Position numbers and translations under genes: made by a program | The notes under the pieces: generated by a model | What the model was told of the DNA's origin: nothing | The model's input: the letters and a program-made list of their open reading frames with translations, nothing else | Database searches by the model: none | Assembly: GCA_023078685.1 (NCBI GenBank) | Contig: JALGAS010000007.1 | Span: 3,038,001 to 3,102,000, forward strand | DNA from: Neopestalotiopsis rosae | Taxonomy: Eukaryota > Ascomycota > Sordariomycetes > Amphisphaeriales > Sporocadaceae | Length of the DNA: 64,000 nt | Direction of reading: 5' to 3' | Shown here: in pieces, positions 32,742 through 47,200 of the stretch | Position numbering within the stretch: the first letter of the stretch is position 1 | Layout of the letters: every line of letters starts with the position of its first letter

Positions 32742-35700
32742 TTACTCAATCTTTACAATATCGCGCATGATTCTAGCTGCGCGGTGAAGTTCTTCAACGA
32801 ATGCGGCAGTTCGTTCTTGGGAGCCACCAGTGAGACACACCCGAATACTGTGAACATGGTTAGCATCATCATCAATCAAGATACCAGGCAGGTTAGTCGT
32901 TTACTTACTTGTCCTTGGCCGGTGTCAAGAAAGACCAGAAGCCATTGGGATCAGGCAGCAAATGGACAAAATCATCCATGATCATGTCCGAATCAAGAGT
33001 GTTGCTCTGAGCAAAGATGGGTGGATTCGGTCTGCCGAAAAAGGTCATGTCGCTCAGGAACCGCGGCTTGGGCGTTGCCGCGTCTGCGGGCCACAGGTAG
33101 CTCAGGGCCTCAAAGACGCGCAGGTAGCTGCGCCCTTCTACCATGGCCACCATACCAGACCTCATCTCTGCCACGGCGGCTAACAGGAGACTTCGCAGCT
33201 CAGACGTTTCCATAGAAGGATCTTCACTCAAATTGGCCGCGGCATCGCAGAATGCATTGACGGCTGGCGTTGCTCTCTGGATAGCATCGGAGCGGCCCTT
33301 GTGGAAATGGACTGCACTGGTGGGCTCCCACGATAGCATATTGCGGCCAAAGAATAGTCGTACAGCGAGCTGGAAGGTCATGTCAATGACACCCTTGACG
33401 GGAGCTCTCGATTTCATCAGCCAGTCGGAACCAAATTCCACAAGATCTTCCCTGACATAGGTCGATGCTGAAGTCTTTTGAAGGAACCGTTCTCTGAGAG
33501 TCGCGATGTGGCTATCGATCTCTGGAGTCGTTTGCAGTACAACCTCATCAAGCTGAACGCCTGCACTAAAGTCGCCAGAGAGCCCCGAGGGAACATCATA
33601 GTTGTCCGCTGCGTCAACCAGCCACTCTGTCAGACGCGCGGGAGTAGTGCCATCAATCATGCCGTGCTCTTGGATCTGCCCGGAGCGTCCATTCTCTCCG
33701 ACATAGAGCTGTATACCCTTGTCGAACCACCGGTTGAATCCGTTGCCGATGAAGCCTTGGCGAGCAATTTCGTCAGGCGTCTCGGGACTTCCACTATCCA
33801 AGCACAAGACGACCATGGCAGAGTCGATGGCTTTGAAGTATTCGGCGTTTTCAGTACATGAGACCGAGAGGCTCTCTCTGATCTGTTGCGAAATGGTTAG
33901 TTTAGAATGGCGAGAATCGGTATGGACTTGCAATTATGCTTACCTTTGCCCAGGAATCTCTATCGTCTGTTGTCAGCATTCCTGACCAGACACCGTCATC
34001 TTGCACTCGTTTCATAATGGCTTCGAAGGTGGCCTGAATTGCTCCGAATGGAACGTCATTACCGGCTTTATCCTGGAGAAACACCTTGAAGACATGTCCT
34101 TTTCTTAAGACAGCGATATGATCACGTGTGCCCTCATCATCTGAAGCGTGGTTGACCATCTTGTCGCATCCGACTTGCGGAACCCGTATCGAGTCAAAGA
34201 GCCACTTCCAACCCCAGGTACACTCTGGCTTTCCACCAATATCAAGTGGCTCGACCTCACCTGCATACATGGCTCGCTTGAACGAAAGAGTTGAGAGAGC
34301 GAGTATGGCGGCATGCTCGGCCTGGGAACGCGACACCTTGCTCTTGCGATAACCGCCCATGATACTGGAGCCAGGGGCAACGGGGGCTCTGCTGCACAAG
34401 AATCGACCTTTACTGACAAGTTCGGTGAACCAGCCATTGGTCTTGTCATCGACATGCGCTCTGAATAGATCCTCAAGAATCTGTCTTGCGGGACTGTTTG
34501 GAGCTCGCATGCTCTCAATATCTGCATGAATGGACTCGAGCTGCGCGCCCGTGAAAAGATGTTCGTTGGCCTCGAGCCAGAAATTGAGAGAATCATCCAG
34601 ATCCGGTAAGGGCTGAGCAGGAAGCTTCGAGTGAAACCTGCAGCATTCATGTCCGTGAGAGGGCTTTGCTTCGACGTGATTTCCAGATTCTGTTAACGAC
34701 TCTGTCTGGGCCTGATCGAGACCGACTTGCTTTTGGCCGTTCTCAGCGGAATCAAGCACAGTCTTTGTGTTGCATTTGAGGTCCATTCTTGACACAACAA
34801 GTCTCGAAAGAGCGACAATGTTTGCTGCGCCAATCAGCTCAGAGGTTTGCATGGGCGTCTGGAATGTATGCTTGACCCAATTCTTCAGCTCAATAGAGAC
34901 AAGAGAGTCCAGACCGAGCGCGGCGACAGGCTGGTCCTCAGGGACATCGTCACCTGTAAAGGCAGCGAACTTCTCAAGCAGAGCGCCCTTGACAATTTCC
35001 TCAGCTTCTGCAAGAGTCGCCGCTTGCTCGACGGCTTGAATCGCACTGGCCTTTTTGTTGTCGGCCACATTAGAGCTCGCCTTAGCGCCTTGCCTGTTCT
35101 TACTTGGGACATGGTCGAACAAGTGACTACTCAATGCTTCAGGGCCCATGGCCTCCTCCATGGAGTCGCGATTGAATGGCATGAGACATTGCCTGGCTTG
35201 GTCAACTTGCGACTGTGCCTTCATGGCATACTCGATAGTAGCAAGGACTTCGTCAAAGGATACAGAGCCAACGGTTCGCACAAACTCGCTATTCTGGCTG
35301 AGCGCCTGATTCACTAGGCCTGAGCCCTCGACTGCTCCAACATTGATGGTTGTGTACTGAGTGACACCTTGCGAGTATCGGCTCTGCGCATGAGCAAAAG
35401 CATCGAGGAAAGCATTACCTGCGGCGTAGTTGCTCTGTGAACTAGAACCAAAGATGCTGGCAACAGACGAAAGCATGACAAAGAATTCCGTTGAGTCGGT
35501 AGAACAGAAGGCCTTGTTGAGATTGATGGTGCCCTGAACCTTGGGCTTCACTGCCGTCCCCCAGTCGGCATGTTCCATATACTCAAGAGGATGGTCAGCC
35601 AGCACTGTCGCACTCTGAACAATTCCTCTGACTGGTGGCAGATTGGTGATACTTTGGGCAGCAGCAAGTGAGCTGCCCTCGTCATTGATGTCACACTTGA

Positions 35701-38700
35701 CAATATGCAGGGTGGCGCCCAAGTTGCGGATGGTTTCTTCGAGGGGCGCGCGCTGCTCAGCATCGAGACTGCGTCGAGTCAGCGCAACAATGTGACCAGC
35801 GCCCTTTGAGGCAAGAAAAGCTCCAATCTTCTTGCCAAGGTCACCCAAGCCGCCACCAATCACATATGTTCCATCCTTGCGCAGTCGAAGGGGAGTTGAC
35901 CTGGGCTTCGTGGCCTTCACTTGGGTATGCTCGTCAGCTACCATGACTACCTTGCCGAGGTGCTTTCTAGCAGCAACAAGTCGGAACGTTTCTTCAATGG
36001 CTGTCATGGGGTGAATTGACACAGGGTAGACTGGATGCAGCTGACCATGCTCGAACATGGTGAAGATCTCTCTCAGACCGTGAGTGACTCGCTCAGGTCG
36101 CAAGTGATACATGCGAGATGGGTCAACGGCAGCAAATGTTACCTGCTTCTCGAAATTGGACATGTCCAGTTGACTGCGGCCATTAATGTCTGTCTTGCCA
36201 ATCTCAACGAATGTGCCAAGCTCAGCAACACAGTCCCAGCTATCCATCAGCGCCTGTCCTGAGAGCGAGTTGAGAATTGTGTCGACACCCTTCCCTTGCG
36301 TGATCCCCAAGATCTGTTTCTTGAAGTCGCGATACGAAAATATGTTGCCGCTTGGTAATCCGTACTGCTCCTCGACCAGCTGCTTCTTGCTGGCCCCGCT
36401 CACAGTGACAAAGATCTCTGCGCCAATAAGCTTGGCTAGCTGAACGGCCGCCTGGCCCACGGCTCCAGCGGCCGCATGGATCAAGACAGTCTGGCCCTTC
36501 TCCAGTCGAGCGACTTGAGTGAGACAGTACCAAGCAGTGTAGTATGCCCAAGGGATAGAAGCGGCGTCGGCGAAGGACATGGAGTCGGGGATAGTCACCA
36601 GTCCATTGGCATTGATCCGTACCGAGTTACCGAAAGGCGACGCCAAGAGTCCGATGACCCTATCGCCCACCTTCCAAGATCCTGCGTTGGAACCAACAGC
36701 CGTAATGACACCAGCCACCTCGCCGAGCATCGTAGTACCAGGAGCCGAACGACCCAAAGCCACAGAGACATCTTTCTGATTGAGACCGTGCGCCCGAGCT
36801 TCAATCTCTACTTGATCAGGGCCCAGAGGGACAGACATGCTCCCATTGTCGACGAAGCGGAGTGTATTGAGCAGACCTGGAACTTGGACGTTAAGCACCA
36901 AGGGCCTACTCTTGTCCAAGTACGCAGTATCCTCACACTTATCTGGTGCAGGGTCCAGGCTTTCGACATAACTGCTGAAGAGATCATCAGGAATTACCCT
37001 GGGAATGTCGAGCTTTCCATCGCGCAGCACATATTCATTCTCCCCAATCTTGTCTGGTTGGGGCGTAGTCCAGAAAGACTTGGCAACATTTTTCAGTTTG
37101 TCTACGACGCAATCCAACCTGTCCTGCTCAGACAGATCTAATTGGTCCTGGACATCGACTGTTATTAGTTGCAGACCTGGGTTCTCTCGGCGCATGACTC
37201 TGGCCATTCCGTTGACCATGTGCTTCATTGCTGCCATCTCGCCAGATGGCCTGGAACACTGGAAACTGGCCCACAGGATGTTCCTTCCCTGAAGCAGAAG
37301 TTGCTTGACATGCTCAAATTCTTGAGGACTGGGGTTCAGTAGCAGTGGGCTCTCGGCCGAGTCTACAATGATGGCGAGTTCATTCGCTGCAGACGAAGGG
37401 TTTGTGGTCCAGGGTTTCTGGCTGCAGGCGATACCTGCATCGGTGAATGAACGGCAAATTTTATCTGCTATGACAGCCTGTGACGCATCGGAGTGTCCAA
37501 GGTGGACACTTGCGCAATATTTGGCATCTTGACTCTTGGACTCTGTTGTCTCCACAGCACGTGCTACCATCATGGCACTGATGTTGCTCGATGGACCCTT
37601 ATGGGCTGGAATGGCCAGGTCCACGCCACTGAAACCATGACGCTTCAAGCACTCGTCCCATTGAGACACGGTCAGAAGCGGGCCGTCCTGGCGTTCATCC
37701 TGGGACTTCCACCAACTTGCCAATGTGCCAAAGATGGCATTGTGCGTGGGAGACATGGCTGTGAGCTCCATGAGAACAAGTCGACCACCGGGCTTCAGTA
37801 GCGAGCGAACGTTGGCCAGGGTAGCGTCCACGTTAGGGGTGGCGTGCAGCTCCATAGCGGCCACAATCACGTCGAAGCTGTTGGCAGTGTAGCCCTGGGC
37901 AATTGGCTCGCGCGAAATGTCGAGCGTCTTGAAGCTGATCTGAGACTCCCACTTGCTGAACTTACTGCGCGCCCGCTCAAACGAGCCAGAAGATACATTG
38001 GTGTAAGTGTACTCGTCGACAAGCAGCTGGTCGTTGCGCTCCATTCTCTCCAGAACCGGCAACGTAGCACCCCCAGTTCCCGCATCAATCTCGAGGATCT
38101 TCATGTAGGGATTCCTGTGAACCAGATGTTGCATGTACTCAGCCATCTGCTCATAATGGCAACTGAACAGGGTGTGCTCAGAGTAAAGTCGCCTGAGCAA
38201 GTCATCTTGAGCCAGAAGCTCCACCGCATTGATCTTACCGGTGAACAGGTCCAGGTATTGCGGTCCAAGACGACTGAGGATGAAGCCTGCAATGTTTGAT
38301 TTGCTAGCTTGCTCAATCAGCCGAGTCTCGTCGTCAGCGGCGATACCGTCAAGAAGCTGTCCAGCCTCGGACTCATTCCACATTTCCATCCAGACTAGCA
38401 GCTTGGTGAGATGCGCGTTACATGCGGTTGAGATGCCCTGATCTTGCATTTCTCTAAGTGCCTTTCGAATGAAGATTCCAGCTACTTTGTTATTGAGATG
38501 GAGCTGTTCTTCAGTCGATAAGTCTCCCGACCTCTTGACATCGAACAGGTCTTGGCTGGTGAGGCGGTCCATAAAGTCTATCTGTGTAATATGGTCGACA
38601 TCAGGCTTCCACTCTATTCGGTACGACGTCTTCTTCTCGGCTGAGTCGTCTGATCCCACGTCTCCCACGGCTTGGGGCCTGAGCTTGTACGCTGTGATGA

Positions 38701-41700
38701 CGGGACGGAGTGTGCCATCTGCTTGTTTCTGATACGTACAAAACTCGGCGAGACCTTCGCGTCGACTTTCAGGGACAAAATTGAAGGCTACAAACAGCTC
38801 CGACCCAGGCGTCTCATCGATGTCGACAGCGACAGACATGTCGACCACCGAGACGGGCATGAGAGGCGCAACGACACACTCACGATGGAACATGAGCGCG
38901 ACTGGCTGAATGATGGAGTCAAAGGTACTGGGATGGATAGTATGTGGCTGTTGGTACTGGCTGGGCATCTGCCGGACGATGTCTTCAACAACCACCTTGA
39001 GGTAGCTGCGATTCTTGCCAACGTGGATCTCTTTCATGCCTTGAAAGTTGGGGCCGTATTCATTTCCAGTCTTTGCCAGCCCGGTATAAACCTGCGTTGG
39101 ATCAAGCGAAGTCTCGCACTTGGTCTGGCAGTCCTCTAGCATCTGCGCAGCAGCTACACTGGTCAAGTGTCCCAGTGTATCATCTGCACTGCCGACAACA
39201 TCATTCCCGGTTTGAGCTCCAGATGCATCAATTGCGTCCCAAGAAGTGAGACCAGTACAATTCTCCACCCAAGCGTCATTCTTGGGGTCGTAAGAGACGA
39301 CGCTGAACTCTTGCCAGGTAGTTCCGGTGTACTGTCGCGAAGGGCTAATGATCAAGTGCATTTCGACCTCATGCGTGTCTTGCGCACTATCATCTGGTAC
39401 TACCACAGCCTTTAAAAAGTTGACGTCACGGAAATTGACGTTCTTGATGTTTCCTGGCGTCTTGCGCAATTGAAACAATTGCTTCATGGCCTCAATGACC
39501 ATGATCAGGTAGCCGACACCGGGAAAGACAATAAGTCCCTCAATCACATGGTCTTTGAGCCACGGCAGATGGTCCAGGCTCACATAGTATCTCCAGCGCG
39601 GCTCTTGAAGAGAACTATAGTAGTCATAAGTGCCGAGGAGATCATGGCGTGGAAATGGTCGGAGCCGGTAGTCCTTGCTCAGCCTCGTCTCATGCCAGTA
39701 GGACGCACTGTGATCCCACGCATAGGTAGGCAGGTTCCCGACGACGTGATAAGAAGAAGCCGAAGCCGCTTTTCCTCTGCCCATTGTAGTCACAGAAAGC
39801 AGTTGCACTGAACCGCCGTATTCAAAAAGCTTGCCCGCAAGGCTCAAGGCGGTGTTCATCGCACTTTGGTTGCGCATCAAGCACGAAAGATAGTTGTACT
39901 TGAAAGTTGCACCCGAGGTCAAGGTGTAGTTGGAGAGAGTCTGACGTAAAGGCCCAGATAGCGCTGCATGAGGTCCAACTTCGATTATCACGTTGGTAGC
40001 GGAGGAATGAGCCGCAGAGAGATGCTCGGCGACGAGCTTGGAAGCAGTGTCAAACTTGACTTGTGAGACCAAGTTCGACACCCAGTAGGCGGGTCCAAAG
40101 TCGGACAATTTGCGCATACCCGTCACGGAAGAGTAGAACGCGATGTCCTTCCGAGGCTCCCCGTGAGACAGATCGCTCAGCGAAGCTAGATATGCCTTGG
40201 CCACAGCCTCCATGTGGTGGGAGTGATAGGCTGAGTCAACCTTGAGCCGTCGATTGAAGACGGACGCTGCGTCGAGAACAACCTGGAGCTCCAAGATTGC
40301 TGGCAAGTCTCCGGAGATGGTTGTGCTCTCAGGACTGTTGACACACGCGACAGTCACTCTGCCATTGGTTTTGTCAAGTGCTTGAATTCTCTTGCTGACA
40401 GCCTCTTCTCCCTCGCCAACAGCCAGCATACCGGCTGGTGTCGTGTTTAGGTCCTTAGCCTGCGACGAGCAGATACCCCTGTTGTAGGCCACCTGCATAG
40501 CCGCCGCGCGATTGAGAATACCCGCGGCGTAAGCAGCTGCGACTTCACCGGAGCTGTGTCCGCACAGTGCCTCGGGACGAATACCAAACGACTCGAGCAG
40601 GTCTACCAAGGCGATTTGCACCGCCGTGGTGCACGGTTGTGAGAATCTGGCATCGCCAAGCAGTGAATCGTCCTTGTCTCGCGACAACTCCTCGATCAGA
40701 TCCCATTTGCAGCCGGCGTCCTTCATGATCTGGTTACAGAGCGCAATCGAAGACGCAAATTCGCGCGACTCTGACAGCAGCTCTCGGCCCATGGCGTGCC
40801 ATTGTGCACCCTGGCCGGTAAAAATGAAGCCGATGGCAACATCTCGCGCAGACTTGACGGAGCGGGTCGTCTTGTGGTTGCTAAGGGCCCGGGCGAGTTC
40901 CTCGCGAGTGCTGGCCACGACGCTCGCCCGCCATGGAAGCTTCGAGCGGCGAACATTGAAGGTATAGGCCAGATCGTCGAGTGACGAGGCCTGCGCCATG
41001 TCGGATCCCAGCCACTCCTTTAACCTGTCCATTAAGCTGTTAAGAGACAGCTCGGAGTTTGCAGAGAGGACTATCAATCTGTCACTAGCTTCCTCTGCCG
41101 CTGTCTCGTCCGAGGATTCCTCTTCCACAGTGCCATTCGTGTGGCCATTGCCATTGCCATTGACACTCATATGGCCATTAGAGTGTCCGTTGGCATGACC
41201 TTTGGTGTGACCGTTGGTGTGACCATTTGTATAACCGTTTGCATGGCCGTTCGAGTGACCATTGATTTGGCCATTGGCCAATGACTTGCCCTCGTATGCT
41301 TCAAGAATTGCGTGCGCATTTGTGCCGCCGTACCCAAAACTGTTCACCGAGACGCGCCTAGGCCCAACGTGACCCGCTGGAGTGAGTGGTGTGAGTTCAA
41401 GGGGAACCTAAAACACGTCATTAGCGCTTCAATCGATGACATCGTGTTAGGGCCTTCTTACTCGAATGCCCCTTTCTGCAAGATGCAGAGATGGCTTGGG
41501 GTTGATAAAATTGAGCTGAGGCGGAATCTGATCCTTTTTGAGAACCATGATGGCCTTGATCATACTAGCTATTCCACTAGCTGACTCAAGATGGCCAATG
41601 TTGGACTTGACACTACCCTATATTTCCATCAGGTTAGGCATTACTGACACTGAAGTAGCCACGATACAAAAGTCACTTACCACTATGATCTCATTTGTTC

Positions 41701-42823
41701 TTCCTGCTTCCTTGGCGAAGACTCTAGAGATGGATCCAATCTCGGCATTGTCACCTGCCACGGTTCCTGTTCCATGCGCTTCGACATATAATGTGTCTAA
41801 TGGATCAAGGCCGGCCTTGGCATATACGGCTTTGGCCAAGGTGGATTGCGCATCTCCGTTGGGTACAAAGATACCAGCAGTCTTTCCGTCGTGGTTCGAC
41901 CCAGACTCGACAATGACAGCGTGAATTTTGTCCCCGTCGGCTACGGCTTTATCCAGACGTTTTAGAAGGAACACACCAACACCCTCACCTCTGGCGTATC
42001 CGTGACCACGATCATCAAAGGTGTAACATCTTCCATCTGGATTTGTGAGTTGCCTGGTAGGTGTCAGTCCTGAGCCCGGACCTAGTTTTCGTCGCACCTT
42101 CCTAGAGAACTTACGACATGGCCATGGTTTGGTCGGGTGTCAGCATGAGTTGACTGGCTCCTGCCAGTGCCATGTCAGCTTCGCCCGCTCTCAACGTTCG
42201 GCACGCCTGGTGCAGTGCGACTAAACCACCAGACTATAAATCGGGGGAATCTTGTCAGCGAATGTCATTGTCAGGATATCGCTAGCACTCACGCATCCCG
42301 TATCAAGAGAGTTTGAAGTGCCCTTCAAATCCCACAGATAGGATATTCTATTGGCAAGGATGGCCTCGCCAGAGCCAATAACATGGGTCTTGTGCAAATG
42401 GGGCACATCTCTGTACGCCATCCGGTCATAATCTCTGGCAAACATGGCCATGTGCACTGAGGTGTTGGACCCTCGGAAGTCCTCAATCGGGATGCCTGCA
42501 TTCTCAACCGCCTCGTAGGTGACCTCGAGGAGAAGTCGATGCTGCGGATCCATACCGCTGGCCTCGGCCTCGAGCACCTTGAAGAAGCGGGCGTCGAAGG
42601 CCGATATGTCGTGCTGCAGGAAATACGCATGGCTGAAATTTATCACTTCGCCCATGTCTGGGTTCTTGTGGTAAAACGATTTCCAGTTCCATCGATCCTT
42701 AGGTACCTCTGTCCGTCCGTCTCTTCGGTCCACCAGCATGGACCACAGACTCTCTGGGTCATCGGCGCCGCCAGGGAGGCGACATGCCATTCCAACAATG
42801 GCAATTGGGCTCTCCTTACCCAT
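32742..42823 (-). CDS. Highly reducing polyketide synthase with C-terminal carnitine acyltransferase domain
   Basis: Seven exons (42823-42293, 42233-42115, 42053-41681, 41617-41462, 41407-33944, 33882-32909, 32847-32742) give exactly 3240 residues. Domains with rough residue positions: KS 1-430 (active site [28 protein letters not shown]); His/Asn/Gly linker 434-485; MAT (FTGQGAQ; GHSSGEV near 677); DH ([12 protein letters not shown] near 1012); C-methyltransferase ([12 protein letters not shown] near 1500); ER ([13 protein letters not shown] near 2040); KR ([11 protein letters not shown] near 2250); ACP (LGLDSLVS near 2557); carnitine/choline acyltransferase from about 2660 to the end ([15 protein letters not shown], probable catalytic His in [25 protein letters not shown]). 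All reducing domains look intact, so a largely saturated, methylated chain is possible. The acyltransferase should off-load it to an alcohol or thiol acceptor, as described for other PKSs with this ending. Confidence 0.93.
41145..41285 (-). repeat. Coding minisatellite in the KS-MAT linker
   Basis: Tandem His-Asn-Gly units ([19 protein letters not shown]) encoded by imperfect 12-bp repeats. Likely length-variable between strains. Similar histidine/asparagine-rich linkers are seen in some fungal reducing PKSs. Confidence 0.8.
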
Positions 42824-44258
42824 CTTTGCTCTGGGAGATAATCTATATGCTAGCTAGAAGAAATGACAAGAAGGGACGGTGGGAAAGAGCCACGAGAGGA
42901 GTGTGACTGGCCAAATGGTAATATCTAACAGAGGAAAAGAGGTACAAATTCAATCAAGCATCGATCTAATGAACAGTATAAGTCCAATATCATGGGAACA
43001 ACAGAATGATTGTGTGTTCTTCGTAACATCTGATAATATTCACTCAGCCAATAATAAATTTATTCGATATTATGTATATATGCAGATATTCGACAGTCAC
43101 CAGCCGAGGCACGATTCAACTAGGACTATATTCAGGGATCTACGTTGTCGCTGGCCAGGCCCAGTGGATTTCAGGGTCGGTACGTACTCGCAATCGATAA
43201 TACAACATGCAACCTTACATGACCATCAGAGCCTTGTACACTGCTTGCTAGTTCTGACAATCTTTGATTGACCTGATACTGATACGTGAATGTGGTACCT
43301 AGTAGAAATGCGAAATAGAAATGCGATTGGGAGGCACAGCGAATTGCCAAAGTGGGTAATCGCGCTATCCAAGCACCTAGCGCTGAGTGGTGGGCCGCTG
43401 GAAGTCGCGCTATCAAGGCCCTGCCTCGCCTGCCTCAGCCCAGTACCCAGTACAACGAATGCGGCCGATCCACTACAAGGACCCTGTGGAGGGTGACACG
43501 CGTGGAGCGGGCGAAGGATCCGAACCCCGGCTTTTAGAAGCTTTTAGCGTTTGCTGAAGACGGCCCTGAAATGGGGGTCAGCTTCACAGGGTATGACAAG
43601 GCCCACGGGCACCAAGCTTCATCACTACATCTACACCTTATTGAGCAGGCGAGCACAATGTATCTCTCGTACACTACGCTACTTCCCGTCCAGAGCCGCC
43701 GAGATGGCTCCTCTTACATGCTCGAAAGAGAGCCTACTAAGCACAGGTGCTGTGACCGCTGATTAGCATGTGCATCTTGGCCACCGCGCAAGCAACTTCC
43801 TCGCTAAGCTTCCGCGACGGACTGAGAGAAAACCCGAGCCCCTGGGATCGGAACCATTGGAAAATCAGCCCGCGACATGCAAGATGTCATCTGGGTCTGG
43901 CCCTCGTGAGCTATTGCTTATTGCATGCCCCGGTCGGTGACCATCCAGTGTAGTAATGCCATACCGCAGCAGTGGCAAGGCAACGAGCGGGTGGTTCCCG
44001 CCGGCGGAGACGTGCCAGAGAAGCACCAGAGATCCATCAGAGCCACAAGCGCTGGGTATGGAGCAGCCATCTCGAGGCCATCTCTGAGCGAAGGGGTCCA
44101 GTGTCTAACACTGGACAATTTCTGGCATACCTACGATCAGTCCATGTTGCTCACTCCCTGTTTCGACCTAGACAGGTTCGAGGCCTTGGGACATACACGG
44201 CCATTGGGCACTGGCAGCGCTCTGTACTATCACAATGCGGCTTTCAAACTATACCCGC
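42824..44258. promoter_or_regulatory. Divergent intergenic region of reducing PKS and ABC transporter
   Basis: 1.4 kb between the start of the reducing PKS (-) and the start of the ABCC gene (+), so it must hold both promoters. AT-rich part near 43020-43090, GC-rich part 43340-43560. An isolated box-B-like GGTTCGGATCC lies on the minus strand near 43513. No other gene supported. Confidence 0.5.
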
Positions 44259-47200
44259 ATGTGCACTGATGCGACCTTTGGCCCCTCTGTACCGTCGATA
44301 GCAGAGTGTCGTGATGGTTTCGACTTCACAGGTACGTATTGATGGTGATAGCAACGTATTTTCAATGCCAACACCAGGTATACTCATCAGAATGAACAGT
44401 AACTTTCGAGGAGAGCATCTTTTCTATCGCTCCAGCATGTCTACTGTTGCTCATCCTGCCTTTGAGAATACTGAGACTCTGGGGAAGTAGCCCAAAGACT
44501 AGAGGCTCTCGTGCAGATGGACTCAAGTTGGTAGGCAACAATGAAGCTTGCATCAACAACGCATTGAAACATGACTGATCCGAATACAGTTGGGCTTCAT
44601 CATTCTTGGGAGCTTGCAGTCTGTACTCTTGGCATTTGTTGTCAAAGTTGACGTTGGGTATCGTGCAGTCTTTCTAGCCTCGACCACACTCCAAATATTT
44701 GCCACCATTGTCCTGGCAGTTCTCTCATACTGGGAGCATCGAAATACAATCAGGCCATCGTTCCTCATCAGTACCTATCTATTCGTCACATGTGTCCTCG
44801 ATGCCGCCAGAGCCAGAACTCAGGCACTCATTCCGGGGCATGGGCAAGACATCATTGCCGCCATGCTCATCTCGAGCTTGGTGGTCAAGCTTGTCATGTT
44901 CTTTGTAGAGACCAAGGAGAAACAAAGCATTCTCTTTGCTGACCACGCCGATGCATCTTCAGAGTCACGCAGTAGTCCCCTATCCCGCGTCCTCTTCCTA
45001 TGGCTAAACCCCTTACTCATGAGTGGCTTTCGTAGCGTCATGCACGACTATGATTTGCCCAGTATATACGAGAAATTGTCGTCCGAGACACTTAACGCGC
45101 GGGTAGAATCAAGGTGGAGCAGTAGTGAGTTTCCCATTCCCTTGCTTAGATATTCAATATGACTATGTGTTAAACACTTTGGTAGGCATTCAAAAGGGGA
45201 AACCAAACCTCCTCAAGGACGTACTTTTCAGCTTTCCCAAAGAGCTCCTCTTAATATTCTTCGCAAGCACCGCCTTGGTAGCACTCCAGATATGTCAGCC
45301 GTTCTTGATCCAGGAAACGGTTGACTTTTTGGCATCACCCTCCGCTTCGCAAAATATTGGTTATGGACTTGTTGGAGCTTTCTTCTGCGTCGCGGCCGGC
45401 ACCGCAGTAAGTTCGTTCTTGAAGCGTCGAAATCTACCGCTGGCTAACGCTGAGGATGCAAGTTGGTGACTCCTTGGTTATTCCATTACCTGTTCCGCCT
45501 TACAATCATGACCCGTGGTGTGCTCGTCTCTATGATATACTCAAAGCTGCTGGAGACCACTGTCAATGGCGTTGACCAGCCTGCCGCGTTCACCTTAATG
45601 ACCACTGACGTTGAGAATGTTGTTGAGTCACTCTGGCGACTAATAATGGAGCCTTGGTCTTGCATCTTACAGATAGCCATCTGTACCTACCTCTTGTACA
45701 TGCAGCTAGGGGCGATATGCTGCGTTCCCATTCTCGTCATTATATGTAAGTGCCATTTTACCTAACCACGGCATCTCGAATATTCTCTCCGCTCACACTC
45801 AGACCACGATTTTGAAGTGACCTTTGTCATCGTGGCCCTTGGGGCCGGCAAACTTCCCGGTCATCAGGGAGCTTGGTTCCAAGCAGTGGAATCCCGGATC
45901 AAGCTGACATCACACACGCTGAGCTCCATGCACTCTGTCAAACTCCTCGGTCTGTCCCGAGAGATGGAGACGGCTATACGATTGAAACGAAAGGACGAGC
46001 TTGTTACATCTCAAAAATTTCGAAGCGCCAACATCTTTGTGATGATAACTTGTGTGTGGCTCTTCCGCAACTCAATAATGACCACACGCTAATGGATCGT
46101 CTCTGTCGTTAGCCTTCTTCCCTATCTATCTGTCGCCATTGATCACGTTCGGAGCTTTTGGCATCATGCGCATGCTTTCAAGTCAGAGCGCCATGTCAAT
46201 ATCGACTGCAGTGACATCCTTGTCCATTCTCAACCTCATTACCAATCCAGCCAGGCGTCTTTTGTTCACCGTTGCTGTGGGCCTGCAGGCTTTTGGTAGC
46301 TTTGCCAGAATACAAACGTTCTTACTACTCGGCAAAAATGTCTCAGAGGACCCAAAAGAAACTCATGGTCTGATGGATAAGGTATCACCCAACTCAGAAT
46401 TATCTGAGCTGTCATCGGTGCCTCAAACCCCGATGACCACCAGAACCATGAACTCCATTGGAAGTTTCATTAAGCCAGAGGTCGCCTCACTGTTAGTTAA
46501 ATGCTTTGTGCCGGGGACAGTCACTGCAGTCACCGGACCGACTGGGTGCGGCACGTCAACAATCCTTCGCAGCCTCCTGCCACGGGAAACGGAAACAAAC
46601 CTTCCGCTCGCATCAGACGATATAGCGTACTGCAGCCAGACGCCTTGGATCCATGAGGGCAGTGTGCGTGATAACATCATTGGACAGTCTGACTGGGACG
46701 TGACGCGTTACGATGATGTCGTTCAGAGCTGCGAGCTGGACTTTGACTTAAAGAGAATGTCTGAGGGCGAGTTTACCAAGGTCGGCAGTATGGGGTTGTC
46801 GCTTAGTGGTGGCCAGAAGCAGCGAATCGTGAGTTTTGGCTAAGAAAAATACTGGTCCACTGCTGGAACTAAATAGCTGACAACGATAGGCAATTGCTCG
46901 AGCGCTATATGCTAACAAGAAAAGGATCATCCTTGACGATGTCACCAGTGCGCTTGATGGCCAGACCTCGAGTGCTGTGGTCGAGCAAGTATTCGGCAAA
47001 GCCGGCATACTCCGCAAGAATGGGACCGCTGTGATGGTCGGGACACATTCCGGTGAGATTTCAACCCTGCGAACACGAACCATGGCTCCAATAGCAGCTA
47101 ACAGCAGAAACTCGATCAGGTCGTATTCTCGAGCTAGCAGATTGGGTGATACTTTTGAATAAGGACGGCGAAGTGGTCGGCTCTGGAACATACGCAGACC

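Noticed and set aside
43505..43525. Box-B-like GGTTCGGATCC on the minus strand
   Set aside because: No box A or cloverleaf around it.
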